64,000 nt of DNA from NCBI GenBank assembly GCA_015499995.1, contig JADNRV010000060.1:62001-126000 (forward strand), in the 5' to 3' direction. This document shows, in pieces, positions 1 to 11,617 of this stretch. The DNA comes from Flammula alnicola (lineage: Eukaryota; Basidiomycota; Agaricomycetes; Agaricales; Strophariaceae). Made by a program: the position numbers and the translations under genes. Below the pieces are notes generated by a model. It ran no database searches and was not told the origin of the DNA. It saw nothing but the letters and a program-made list of their open reading frames with translations. Numbering within the stretch: the first letter of the stretch is position 1; every line of letters starts with the position of its first letter.

Positions 1-258
1 GGGAGTACATACTGTAAACAGGCTGTGCTGAACAAGTTGTGGATTGAAGTAAACATCCATCTGGCCATATTTGGTAGGAGTCTTGTACTTCCTTGGAAAA
101 GGTGAGAGGCAGCATTACTTCAGTATTGGGACCGTCGACTATTCTCAGTCAGATGGTTTTCGACCTTGTGGAGGCCCTTTCGGAATTGTCCAGCCCTAAA
201 CATTCTTCCTAGGTCTCCAAGAAACACATAAGATATATAATACTGTCAACAAAAGCAT
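1..258. other. Left edge, no gene seen
   Basis: No open frame or motif recognised here. It lies downstream of the minus-strand F-box gene and probably holds its 3' untranslated region. Confidence 0.4.
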
Positions 259-1603
259 TTACGAAGATACATCATAGTCAACCGCTATATGCGGGGCCTT
301 GCTCACCAAGGGCAATTTATCTTTCGGCCAATTCTTTAGAATCTCCCTGCACCGGTCATACTTCTTTTTTCCCTCTTCGTCCAGCTTGTTGCGGTCCCTG
401 TCGTCAAGGTCTTGTATGCCCAGGCATAGAGTCATTGAATTTCCATTCGATACTCGCATTAAAGCGGCGTCAAGTGCGGACCAGTGTTGTCTTCCTAGAT
501 ACACATCCGGTTCTATATATCTGGTTTCCCCTGGGTCGTCCAGAGCCATAATCGCGATCGTGTCGAGTTTATTGTCCGTCGAAAGTGTACTGAGGATAGC
601 ACAAAAGTCTGCTAGTGGATTGTCGTATCCTTCTCCGAAAGTCAACGATATCTCCAGTTGACGAAGGTTCGCGAGTTGACCCATGTCGTTGACGTCTTCT
701 GAGAGGTAATTTTCCTCGACTTCGTAGAGGATCGTGAATCAGGAGTGCGAAATCAAAAGGAGGATAGTCAGTAAATAACTCACTACAAGTCAAGCTCAAC
801 TCTTCCAGAGAGTCAGCACAGACGTCCAGGATATACCGCAAATCATCAGAATCTTCGATAGGATCACCCGAGCTCTCAAGCCTCAGGAGATACCTGAAAT
901 CGAGGTAGTAATCCACGAGATATCTGATAGTGTCATGGCCGCACTCTTTGAAAGTAAACTCGTCCAGTCGAGGGCGAAGCATGGGATCTATGGCCTCGCG
1001 ATCGGAGGCCTCCAGCGTAACATCACACAGTTCAAGCTTTCGCAAAGAGCGGCAGCTCGTCACTAGCTCAATGGGTACATTCGTGAGACCGCATAGCTCC
1101 ATGGACGTGATATACGGTGCGAGGAAAGGCTGTACCAGCTGTGCATTCAGCGCCCGATTGTCACAGAACTGTGATGGATGGCTGCCGTAGTCCGAGCTTT
1201 GTCCGTGGCCGTGGATGATAGTCTTAGATGGCAGTCCCAACTGAGAAGTGGCCTGCGTGATCATAGACACGATGCAGAACAGCACAGGGTAGTGGAAGAT
1301 CGCGATAGTGGAAGACTGCACTTCGAAGCAGAGGGAGCGAACGTGCGAGGCGAGATGGGGGTTATCGTGCAGGACGGCGTCAAGCCTGTCCACTTTCCCC
1401 GCGAGTTGCTTGGCATCACATGCCCAGAAACGAAGTTGGCTAAAGAGGCGTGTCTGAGCGCGTGGGCGGAAGGATCTGCAGACGCTCGCACAGGCACGGA
1501 GGATATTCGGTTTGTTGCCCCAGTCATAGTTTGAATCACTGATACAATCAACGATTTCGTCGATGAGCTCTTGTGGAAGGGTTAAAAATGGTGCTTGAGA
1601 CAT
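259..1603 (-). CDS. F-box protein (leucine-rich type), two exons
   Basis: The start codon is at 1603. Exon 1 is 784-1603, the intron 699-783 (GTGAGT...CAG, 85 bp) and exon 2 259-698, which gives 419 residues with the frame kept across the splice. Residues 5-50 form an F-box: the LPQELIDEIVDCI helix, then a CASVCRSFRPRAQ segment. The rest resembles the degenerate leucine-rich repeats of basidiomycete F-box proteins (LRKLELCDVTLE, LEELSLTC, LRQLEISLTF). In this family the F-box binds Skp1 in an SCF ubiquitin ligase and the repeats are thought to choose the substrate. The substrate cannot be inferred. A TATA-like box lies about 40 bp upstream. No neighbour suggests a specific role. Confidence 0.8.
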
Positions 1604-1643
1604 GGTGAAAGTGAGGAGGGAAATTTGCCGCTGCCAGAGGGAG

Positions 1644-1650
1644 TTTTATA
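1644..1650 (-). promoter_or_regulatory. TATA-like box of the F-box gene
   Basis: TATAAAA on the minus strand, about 40 bp upstream of the start codon at 1603. The spacing suits a fungal core promoter whose transcription starts close to the ATG. Confidence 0.4.
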
Positions 1651-3859
1651 GGTCAGCCGACCGACGTTGGGCCCTTCGAGGTGCCACAAGACCAACTTGA
1701 CCGCTTCGCGAATTGTAATAAAGCGCATCACCATAAAAGCACGACCGTCCGTAAATGGAACAAGCATGGATCTGAGTAGCAGCGCGCATTGGCTTTTCGA
1801 CGCTTGAAAATATGGCCCCGACTAAAAGACAAAGACATGCAACAATCTCAGTGGCAAGGCGGCCGCGTCCGTGGTTTGGCCGTCTCTCCCATTATTTTTC
1901 ATCCAAATTGACGAGGAAAAACCAAAATGTGCTCAGATAGTTGTGGTAGGTACGTCGGAGGCGATGCGGAGGGCATAGGAGTGTTGGAAGTTGACTTTCA
2001 AGTTCAAGTTGGTGAGGAACTGCACTTTTGAGTTTCCACCGAAAACTTTGTGCCAAATCCGGAAAGTTGGCACGTGATGACTGAAGTGTCGCATGTCCCA
2101 GCCCCCCGGCCCGGCCCTTGTCCGACGCTGTTGTCGTCCTGCCACCCACTCGATAACCCGCATCCTCGCTGATGTGCTTATGTCTATCATGATGCATTGG
2201 GGGGATATGTATCTTTAATCTCCAATTGTTTGCACGATTTTTCTTTCGGCATTGTGACCATGTTGCCTTGCCGGCGACCTCTGCTTCTCCCAACTTCGTC
2301 CTCAAAAGCCTCAGGGCCTTACCTCACCCCCCAAGCTAGTCTCGCCATATTCGGGTGCGTGGTCGGTTTTGAGGACCTCGTCGAGCTTGTAAACAACTTA
2401 TTCGCGCACTCAGAGGGAAGCGTGCGGGGTGGAAGGCCATAACATTGCAAGTCGCTGGGAGTCCTGGGATGCACAGTCCGAAAGGATCCGACAGACCTGG
2501 AGTAAGGATGGCAGCTCCGATTGTAATGCTTCTATGTGACCGGACAAATTTACGAGACATGCGACTGGTATTCCGTGGTCCTCGCAGAGTTTTCTGCATG
2601 ACACACTGGGTCGTCATCGGTTGTCGAAACGGTCTACTCCATAGTCTTGCTATGCGCTGTCGTTTTGAGGGTAGGCGGGTGATCATTTTCTCTAAACTAT
2701 CTACAGGCCACGATCTACCTCTCTCCGTCAATCTCGTTTGAAACTTGGGCCATGGCCAGTGTTCTTCGCGCATCCGCTCTGTGTTACTTATCATACCTGG
2801 ACTGATGTAGACGCGAGCACCGACTCCAGAAAGATACACCAAAGGAGCCTTTGGCCTAGTTCCCTATCACGTTCCGTTATCGGAGTGGCAGTCCTCCGGC
2901 AATCGTTCTTTCCGTCTCCACTAAATTTCAAGCTGTCAGCTAGTACTACACTTCGAAGTTTGCAGCGCCATATCAATTGCGCAGTTACCCATGGACATAA
3001 AGTCAAGACTCCATTTGATCATCCTTCGGATTGGCATAAAGAGTTAGCCCTTGAAGAGCACTTCTTTTAATTTCTTCTTCCTTCAGCATGTCTCTCGCTC
3101 ATGGTACTCTTGGCTTTACTCCTGTGGATCGCTCTGTTAGCTATGTTGCAGGCAAGACGCACCCCAAAAGTCACTCTACGGCGATTCTGATAATTAGGTC
3201 CAGTCGGCTTGGCTGCCTGCGCTGTATATGATAACAGTGAGTCTGAATACTCTAGCTTCACATTGCACGATACCATGTTGACTTCTGGTTCTAGTCATAA
3301 CGCTTGATCAAGAAGTTTGTCAATATCTTCCTCGTTCTGAGATCAGCCATAACAAAATTAATTAGATCGAACTTATATGGGTCAGTGCAATAGCCCTTTC
3401 TTCCATGCGTGACCGAGCTCACAGAACAACTCATGGGCGCTTGTTAATCCAGAAGCGATCAAAATGGACCGTCGTTCAATTATTGTTTGTCACAGTACGT
3501 TGGTATCTCACCCCGCATATCATGGATGGTCTTCTCATGGCCACCGATAGAATCGATTTTTGAGTCACGCCGCCCTCATGTACGCATCATATCGTCATGG
3601 AGGGCTATAAATACCAGCTAATGCTAGTTATATTTAGATACAATGCTTGGGGTAAGTGGCGCTGTCGCCCTCGATGTTTGCTATGCAGACTGAAGTTGTG
3701 TTCACGCACTGTAGCGTTTACGATCAATGCCAATGCTATGACACAAAGCGTATGCTTTCAGAATCGCTCTGCTCAACCAAAGATTAATCGTTCGCACTTC
3801 ATGCGTGTCTCTTTGCAGCAGTGAGTGTGTATCCATGGGGTTCATTCAGCCGATTGTTG
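1651..3859. other. Intergenic, no supported gene
   Basis: Several open frames exist on both strands (for example minus 2336-2842), but none has a recognisable domain, a convincing start or splice-linked partners. The last few hundred bases may hold the 5' exons of DUF6533 copy 1, which I could not delimit. Confidence 0.3.
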
Positions 3860-4333
3860 AGTTCAATAAGCTGCAGATGTACGTATTCGTCTGCCGTAAT
3901 ATCTTGGGGAGGCAATGTAGCTTTCTGGTCGATGCAAGGTACGTGTATAGTGAAAGCTTCTAAAAAGGTTATTTGATCGTTGTTTCAGGCATCATGGTCT
4001 TTCGAATTTCGAGCATGTACGGAAACTCTCGCAAACTTGTTATTGTCCTTTCCGCTGCCTTCTTCGCCGAAGTAGTGATCACTGCAACGAGTCAAGCGTT
4101 GTTAAATCCTCAACGTCATGCTGGCTGTATGTTTTCTTTGTCGATTTTCGCGATGACTTAACGCTTATCCACAAACTTTGATAGCCAACACAGGAGAGAC
4201 TCTGCAGTGCCTACCACAACCACCTTGGTTGTCTCGCCTGTTTTGGATTCCTATTATCATCTTTGAAACTCTGATACTCGGCCTCTCGATATACAAGGGG
4301 TTGCAATATCACTCAGAAATATGGGGTGCACTT

Positions 4334-4346
4334 CGAACGATGCCTT
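4334..4346. repeat. Target-site duplication of the LINE, left copy
   Basis: The 13-mer CGAACGATGCCTT sits directly before the poly(T) run and recurs at 16156-16168. The last two Ts could also belong to the poly(T) tract, so the duplication is 11-13 bp. Confidence 0.85.
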
Positions 4347-4613
4347 TTTTTTTTTTTTTTTTTTTTTATTCCGCAAACTCCCCCTTTGTGGCTAAGCCAT
4401 ATGGTAGGGTAAGTACTTACTTGTATGCTACCTGTCTATCTATTTGTCAATCATGTATCTATAAAGCAACAACAGCTACGGGCAACGCATAGCGTCACCC
4501 ACAGCGAGCCCCCGAAGCCCGCATGAAATAGGTATAGGTGATGTCCTATAATGTAAGGATAAAATATGAGAGGTTAAGTTATAGATTATAAAGTACGTTA
4601 GGGCCTCATAGCC

Positions 4614-7264
4614 CTATCCTCGTGCCACTGGTGGTTGCGGCCTGTCGTCATTGCCCATCTCAGGTATGGCTCCGAAAACTGCTCGGAAGCGGTCGGTCAC
4701 CGCTATGAACTTGAATAGGTGGGGGAGAAGTCGCGGCTCGGACAATAGCTGCGTTGCGTCAGCACTGTAGCGCCCCCCTGCTGCCATCATCTGTCGTCTC
4801 GCATTGTTGTGTGCGGGGCACCGGGTGAGGTAGTGGTGTACGGTCTCCTCGTGTGTCCTGCAGCATGGGCATATCGGGGACTCTGCCTTGCCAATTCGAT
4901 GGAGGTGTTTCGCTAGCGGGACATGTCCAGATCGTAGCTGGAATAAGATGCTGGCCTGTTTACGTGTAAGTGAGGCGGCTAACTTCAGGAATTTCTTCGA
5001 GGGTAAGGTGCTGTCGATTGCCGATATACGTTCATAGCGGGTTGACTTGGTCCATGCCTCGCGTGCCAGCAGGTTTAGTTTCTTACGGTAGTGTTGTTTG
5101 ACAGCCGACTTGCTGTGTGGTAGCTTTGTCCGCAGCTGTATTGGCAGGAGCCGTCGATGGCTCGAGTTGCCTTCTGCTGCTCGCTTTGCTTGCTCATCCG
5201 CTGCTTCGTTGCCGACTATGTCGACATGTCCTGGTGTCCACCGTATCGTGAGGTCTAGTGCTGTGTGCCGTCGCCGTACCATTGCCAGGCATTCATGGAA
5301 GATGTCAATGATGTACTGTGATGGGCCTGGTTTGATTTTCGTCGTCGCTGTAATCGCGGACTGGTTGTCCACTCCTATCGTCACCTTGCGCACCCTTCCC
5401 GTTTCCTTCGTCAGCAGCTCCAAACCCAAGGAAAGCCCTACTCCTTCCCCTTCATAGACCGTATGCACCTCCTCTGTGCCCAAGTGCAATCTCCTCGAGT
5501 CCTTGTGTACCCCATCGCGAAATAGAACGGCCGCCGCTCCGATTCCGCCCTCATATCCTGATCCGTCTGTGTATATCTGGATGTCCGCCGTGTCTGCCTC
5601 CTCCTCTGCCAGCGCCTGCTCCACCGTCTCCGCTATCCTCACCTTGAAATCTGGTATCCACTTAGGTGATTTGCGAGTCGCTTTTATGATTTCCATCGAT
5701 TTCGGTTTTATGGAGTACGTGTGCATGAGCTCGTGTAGTGGCGAGGGATGTTTCTTGACATATGACTTAGCTGCCTTGCGGACAGGACCATGTAGCGGGT
5801 GCGTCGCCGGCAGGGTTGCTAAGCGTAACGCAGCATCATGCCGGACCTTGTCGACGAGCAGATTGAATGGTAGCAGGTTGGCGTGGACATTCAAGATGTC
5901 TGTTGGCGTCGACCGCATGCCACCTGTGATCATGATCGCTGCTTTCCGCTGGATGGAGGCCAACTTGTTGATTAATGCCCGTCCTGCCTTCGGTTCTCGG
6001 TGCGCGCCGTCTGTGCGGCGATAGGGTGTCAGATAGATATCCGCCGCATACAGCATACGTGGCACTGCTATCCCAAGGTACAGGCGCCTGACATGCTTGA
6101 AGCTCATCCCGCCCGATGGCCTTGCGAGCCGCCCGAACTGGATCATCCAGTCCTGGCCTTTCGCTAGCGCCGCTGCATGCTGGTCCTTCCATTTCAGCTC
6201 CTGGTCAATGTGGACTCCCAGAAACTTAACGGTTCCCTTAGGCTTTATCCTATGGCCCTCTACCACCATCGTTGGACGCGGCATCGGGATACGCTTTCGC
6301 TGGATGAAAGGGTGTGGTACCGTGGTTCGTGTGGCATCTAGCAGCTGGAATTTCTCTATGCCGAATGAGCAGTTGTGTCGTCGTGCCCATTCGAGGACAC
6401 CGCCATTGCGGGTCATCATGTTCTTCAGCTTCCTATGCGTCTCCGAGAAGTCCTTGCCCGTTGCCACTAGCGCGACATCATCGACGAACACAAACGCCCA
6501 CTCGCCGTTTCGTCGGACTGGGACGACCAGGATTCCTGCATTGTAGAGGATGTAAAGAACGAGGGATTGAGCGTCACCCTGGTCAAGGCCGTTGTCGATG
6601 CTAAAGATTTCAGAGCGGTAGTCGTCAAAGACTAGGCTTGTGCGGCGCCCTTCCAGCCGCCTTCGTACCCACTCCACGTGTTCTACTGGCACTCCTCGCA
6701 TCCGCAGGTTGTGCAGCAGTACATCGACCGCTACGCTCGGAAAGGCACCCTTGACGTCCAGAAACAAAACCGATGCCACCTCCGTCTTCCGCCATGCATC
6801 CTTGATGGTCTTGACCACCAAATGTATTGAGTCAGTCGTCGCTCGACCTGGCCGACCACCAAAATGGTTCTCTGGCAACAGTCCTTCCGCCTCCGCCATC
6901 TTCACTGCATCCTCCGTCTTGCACATATTCAGTACTCTCGCCATCCCATCCGATAGGACGATCGGCCTCCATGCCCCAGGAATTGTGTAGTCCGACTTGC
7001 CTGGTTTGCGTAGGACCGGCGTCTCCGTCAATTTCCAGCTGTTCGGATAAACTTGTAGATGGTCTGTGGCGCGATAGATGGGTCCTAAGTACGGAACCAG
7101 TGCTGGGCGGTTGTGTGTGAATACTGAGTTGGATGGTGTCCCTGTCCGTGTCGCCTTATATGGTTTCATCCTCTGGATGGCTCTGTGGATTTGGATGTCG
7201 GTCACAGGCTCAAAGGCCCATTTTGGCGGCGGGTATACGAAGCCTGTGTTGTCGAACGGGATAG
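4614..7264 (-). CDS. LINE ORF2, C-terminal part: reverse transcriptase, RNase H, zinc-binding tail
   Basis: This is the second part of ORF2, continuing from 12721-14065 once the nested element is removed (3,996 nt in all, 1,331 residues). The reverse transcriptase shows the GAWRPIVLSDG finger motif, LDQGDAQS and the catalytic FVDDVAL. RNase H follows, with the four acidic residues in IYTDGSG, YEGEGVGL, VDNQSA and GNEAADEQA. The tail has a CPCC...H...C zinc-binding motif and reads CRTHEETVHHYLTRCP. These domains perform target-primed reverse transcription. The open frame extends about 70 bp into the nested transposon up to 7334, but those codons are foreign. Confidence 0.9.
7262..7264. repeat. 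TAG target-site duplication of the nested element, left copy
   Basis: TAG at 7262-7264 and TAG at 12718-12720 flank the nested element. Joining the flanks with one TAG restores an uninterrupted ORF2 reading (...FFPPKPAIPFDNTGFVY...). Confidence 0.8.
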
Positions 7265-7320
7265 CATCAGGAAAACGACTTTTGATCCAGATCAACTTAG
7301 GTAATTCCAACTTTCCCAAA
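7265..7320 (+). repeat. Left terminus of the nested element, duplicated inward at 7452-7508
   Basis: The first 55 bp (CATCAGGAAAACGACTTTT...CAACTTAGGTAA...TTTCCCA) recur imperfectly at 7452-7508 as CATCGGGAAAAAGACTTTTT...CAACTTAGGTAA...TTTCCCA, about 187 bp further in. This looks like an older duplicated or nested end. Confidence 0.7.
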
Positions 7321-8636
7321 GCATACATTAGCACCCTGGGCTGCTTTGGGTCACTCTGGGTGTCTCTGGATGTCTTTCGAAAAGTTACATTTCTCCAGAG
7401 CAGTCCTGGACTCTCTGAACTTATGATTCAATGGATACAGTCTACATAGGTTCATCGGGAAAAAGACTTTTTGTCCCACAACAACTTAGGTAAGATCAAG
7501 TTTCCCAGGTTGTCATAAGCCATCCCAGAGCAACTTGGGTCAACCTAAAACACCCTCACATGTCCTGAGGTTGCATATCTCTTGAACTTGGTATTCAACA
7601 TGTGTAGAATACACAAAATGTAATTAATTAAATTAATATATGTGAATTGGTATATAATGTAGCTATCAAGGCAAGTGAGGGATTTACAGCCCACAAGCAA
7701 GCTACAGCAGACCAATTGTCGCACTCATCACCATCACGATACCCAGATAGGACACACATGGACAAGGGGCAATCACAGCCCTCGAAAACAGCGTGAGGGC
7801 CACCATTTCTATATCAGCGGAGTTGGGTGTGTATCGGTATGTGAACTCGACGTAAGGAGAGGGTTCTGTACAGGAACAAGCATTGGGGCTGGAGAGAAGG
7901 AGTAGCTGGGAGGAAAAGCAGCTCGTCGGCGTCATTGTATTTCGAGGTTGGCCGGCTTCATGGAGGTGCACGATGGTGACAATGAGCCATCGTGTCTCGT
8001 CATCATGCTTTGGCTGTCTGAGCCACATCGGGCGATCGAGCAGCAGCATTGTCAGCAATGAGGGTCAGAAGAGTGGGGTGGGTGGAAATCCTCCAAGTGC
8101 TGCTGCGGTCCCTCCTCATCGTATCGAGACAACGAGGGTGGCTGGAGGTGGTGGGCGCCCTCGTCATCATATCGAGAAACGGGGTTGCAGGTGTGCCGGC
8201 GTCACTTAGTCATTGTCGTACCCGTGGGATCATCATTGATGCACCCGTTGTTGCATCCTCATCGTCGATGCACTTGCCTTTGCAGCATCGTCGATGCACC
8301 TGCCACCGCAGCTTATGCGCGGAGTGGAGACCCACGGCGACTGAGTGTGGTGGTGATGGCAGAAGGATGGTATCCGTGCCCGCTGGTATGTCATTTCCTC
8401 GCCTAGTATCCAGATCCATTCCCTAACGCTGTCCATGTACACGCTAGGCCACCATCGAGTGTACCACGTGCAAGCACATGGCCCGACGAGACAGTCTGGA
8501 AAAAAGGAAGGTCAGATAATATGAACTTATGAAGAGTAGGCAAAAGAGAAAGGGACAAGGGAACACAATATGAGACGTGGAGAGAATGGTTGAGAGATGG
8601 ACGAGAGATGGACGAGAGATGGAGAGATGGAGGTAC

Positions 8637-8702
8637 GTGGTCTGGTAAACCAGATGACGTTCGAGGAGGAGACGACAATGTTAAGCACATCGTCATCTCC
8701 TC
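8637..8702 (+). repeat. Hairpin module 1 in the nested element
   Basis: TCTGGTAAACCAGA (a perfect 6-bp stem) is followed by an imperfect hairpin with arms at 8666-8676 (GAGGAGACGAC) and 8692-8702 (GTCATCTCCTC), then TATAGCCTGTGGGTTG. An inverted copy of the same arrangement lies at 11675-11765. Confidence 0.65.
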
Positions 8703-8719
8703 GTATAGCCTGTGGGTTG

Positions 8720-8841
8720 CCACCGGCTCCACTGCCGGTGCCAAACTTGACCATGTTCAGTGCCCACTGCTTGCACGCGACGAGGTGGTGGCACGGGAGC
8801 AGCAAGATCTCACGCGGCGATGAGAGGCAGAGCGGGCACTT
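8720..8841 (-). pseudogene. Captured RING-finger fragment
   Basis: The minus strand reads KCPLCLSSPREILLLPCHHL followed by VACKQWALNMVKFGTG. This matches the C-terminal half of C3HC4 RING fingers of E3 ligases (CxxC...LLLPCrHLvlCkxCA). The last zinc ligand, normally Cys, is Trp (CKQW), and neither the rest of the domain nor a start is present. It lies inside the nested transposon, so it is most likely a transduplicated fragment without function. The parent gene should be elsewhere in the genome. Confidence 0.6.
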
Positions 8842-9172
8842 GGGACTGCATGTTGTCCTTGCTGCGTCGTGCTCGCTGTGGACCTATCCTTGCTGTGTCG
8901 TACTCGCCGTGTTGTGTCGTCAAGCTGCGGCTTCATGGTCGGTCATCGGTGGGGCTTGTCGTGAGCGTCCTCACATCCATGGTTGCAGCTTCATCGCAGG
9001 TGTCGCGTCACTGTGATCATCCCCATGGTCGGCTCACATCGTCCTTGTGGGTGTCCTCGCAGCCAATCTGGTGTTCGTTGTGCTCGACGTCCGTCGGTCG
9101 TGGTCGCGGGGTGGTGCTTGGTGACTGAGTGCCATGGTTGATGGTGGGCAGCCAGGATAAATGTGAACGTAA

Positions 9173-9283
9173 GAGGAGACGCGACACCGTCGTTGTCTCC
9201 TCTTTTGGCCTGTAGGTGGAAGGGTGGTGAGTGGTGGAGTGGTGAAGGAGGATTCGCAGAATGTGTCGCATATATGACACACT
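9173..9283 (+). repeat. Hairpin module 2 (hairpin A then hairpin B)
   Basis: Hairpin A has arms GAGGAGAC (9173-9180) and GTCTCCTC (9195-9202). Hairpin B spans 9258-9283 (GAATGTGTC...GACACACTC). The spacer carries GTGG-rich repeats like those in module 3. Confidence 0.55.
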
Positions 9284-9898
9284 CCATGACGCACCTCGTC
9301 GTTGTACCCACAGCGGCATGGCGGCATCATCGATGCACCCGCTGTTGCGGCGTCATCGCGTTGTCATTGCTGCACCTGCGGCATCGTGGTGTCATCGTCA
9401 TCGCACCAGCAGCCGCAGTGTTGCAGCATCATTGTCATTCTGGATGGATGGGCGTAGCCCATGCCATCCATCAACCGAAATCCTGGGGCAGGTCACTGCT
9501 GCTGGCGGGGGTCGCTGCTGCTACTGCTGGCCTTCCTCGTCGTATCAAAACAGTGGTAAGGGCTGCGATGGCGGCGGCTGTCCCTCTTCGTCATATCGAG
9601 ACGACGATGGCAGTCACTGGTAGTGGTGGTCCAAAAGATGGGCATATTGATGAATCGGCCGAGATGCCATGGCATAGAGGGTGGGCCTGGCACGATCGCC
9701 ATCATCCCGATTGCAGAGGCAGAGATGGTGGTGCTGATATTGATCTGGCATGCGTCCAGTGCACACATGGTGTACGAGCCAGCAGCAGGGCATGGGGTGT
9801 TGGGCATAGAAGGTGGTGGTGCTCGAGCTGATGCATCGCAGGTCAAAAGGATGAACGCAAGTGTCACCTGGGTGTGCCAGGTGACGATGACGTTGTAC

Positions 9899-10011
9899 GA
9901 GGAGATGAAGAACACACTCTTCGTCTCCTCATATAGCCTGTGAGTGGAGGGGTGAGTGGTGGGCTGTGGAGAAACAAATCCGTGGAACGAGTCGTTTATA
10001 CGACTCATTCC
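9899..10011 (+). repeat. Hairpin module 3 (hairpin A then hairpin B)
   Basis: Hairpin A arms are GAGGAGATGAAG (9899-9910) and CTTCGTCTCCTC (9919-9930), followed by ATATAGCCTGTGAGTGG. Hairpin B arms are GGAACGAGTCG (9984-9994) and CGACTCATTCC (10001-10011). Confidence 0.65.
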
Positions 10012-10669
10012 ACTACTCATCTCGTGGGTCTCCCTCTTCCAGGGTCTCCCCTTGGTCTCTCGGTCCCCTCTATGCCCACCTATATCCTTCAAGAGTGAGC
10101 CTACAACCTCCAATGAGTGACGGGCACTGTCGTGGAGTTGTCGATGCACGGGCCGTTGCAGCGTCGTGGAGTCGTCTTGCTCACTGTCACGGTCGCGAGT
10201 GCTGGCTCATCATCGGGTCATATCGAAGCGGCATCGAGGCATCCCCGACGTGGATAGACAGGGATGTGTGGATAGGCAGTGGTGGGTGGGATGTCGAGGT
10301 TGGGAGAGGCAAGAGAGAGGCGAGACTCAAGGTAGGATGGACTTAGGACATTTCAGACATCATGTCTCTCTTTTTCCACGGTCAGCTGACCACCCACGTG
10401 AATGTTGAACTTTTCAACTTGTCTCTTGAACGTTGAACGTTGAACTATGCCCCCATCTCTTTACCCACCGCCTACTCCCCTCAACAATGAATCCACAATG
10501 CCCCAGGTGCATCGACGGCCACCCCACCATGCCGCCGTTGCATCAAGTTCTTCCTCTCATTAAAGCAAAAGGACAGCTCTTTCCTGGCGGCACATCGTTC
10601 AGAAGTCAATGAGAGGTGGGTTTCCAACTTCTTATTTGCAAAGCTCTACTACAAAAGCATGCAGCGGGA

Positions 10670-11430
10670 TACATTGCCTCTTAGCAGTTGCCACCCTGCT
10701 CGACATACTCACCCCCAAGCTCATTCAAGGCACGGCATCCTTTATCGCCTCATGCCAGACCTATGAAGGTGGATTCGCTTCAGCATCTCACCCATCCACC
10801 TCCCTATCTGGCTCTCTCCTGCCACCACCTGCACTGTGTCCTCCTCTCGGGGAAGCACACAGTGGGTACACATTCTGCCCGCTGGTGTCTTGGGTCCTCC
10901 TCTGGCCCTACCTTGCGTCCACGTCAGACCCCTCTCTGCTGACGATCAACCTCAAGAACCTCCTGCGGTGGCTGGTAAACATGCAAGGGATCAAAATCAA
11001 GCCGGGCGGGTTCAAGGGGCAGACGAATAAGCTTGTGGATGGGTGCTATTTGTGGTGGTGCAGTGGGGCATTTGCCTTGCTCGAGGCGCTCAGCGTAGGT
11101 GGGATACAGAATGCGGATTCGGATGAAGTGCCTGTTGATTCCGAGACGGGGCCGGCTGTCTGGGATGATGTCGATGGTGAGTGGTGCATCCCCTGCTTCG
11201 AATGGACGGAACAGATGCTGATTTGTCTTTGTAGATGGGCTTTATGGCCGACAGGCATTGCAGGAGTGCATTCTTTATGCAGGACAACGCCCGGCCGGTG
11301 GTCTGCGCGATAAGCCACCCAAGTCAGTCATCCATCGCTTGCCATTTGCTAGCCTGCTAAGTTTCAACTGACAGGAATGCAGATGCTTATCACATGCTGT
11401 ACTGTCTCTCGGGTTTGTCGTCCGCGCAGC
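10670..11430 (+). pseudogene. Captured protein farnesyltransferase beta-subunit fragment, introns retained
   Basis: The fragment reads VATLLDILTPKLIQGTASF, SCQTYEGGFA, GEAHSGYTFCPL, LLRWLVNMQG and NKLVDGCYLWW. After an intron (GTGAGT...TAG, 11176-11233) come GLYGRQALQECILYAGQRP and AGGLRDKP. After a second intron come DAYHMLYCLSGLSSAQ. The zinc ligands known from the family are kept (Asp and Cys of VDGC, His of AYHMLYC). The N-terminus, the C-terminus and part of the glycine-rich core (about 10800-10850) are missing or scrambled. Retained introns show it was copied from genomic DNA rather than from mRNA. It lies inside the nested TIR element. The parent RAM1-like gene should be intact elsewhere. 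Confidence 0.85.
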
Positions 11431-11617
11431 CGATGACCCCACGACACTGCGGGGGCATTGACGACAGCTGCACAACACCCGCGTAAACAGACAAGGCCAA
11501 CCGGTCGCCTGCCCCTCCTCTCGATGTGGGCCATTCAGAAGACTTAGGATGGATGGAGAGGGTGGCGAGAGAACAAGGGGAGACCCTTGAAGAAGGAGAT
11601 CTGCGAGGTGCGTCATG

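Noticed and set aside
1892..2305. 137-codon open frame on the minus strand
   Set aside because: Low-quality residue pattern, no homology recognised.
2336..2842. 168-codon open frame on the minus strand
   Set aside because: No domain, no good promoter, overlaps other open frames on both strands; composition looks like chance reading of intergenic DNA.
5098..7449. Plus-strand open frames of 90-180 codons
   Set aside because: Shadows of LINE ORF2 on the opposite strand.
9163..10149. Long overlapping open frames on both strands (222 and 218 codons)
   Set aside because: They lie in the GC-rich, repeat-built filler of the nested transposon; residues are His/Arg/Cys-rich with no domain, as expected for stop-poor sequence.
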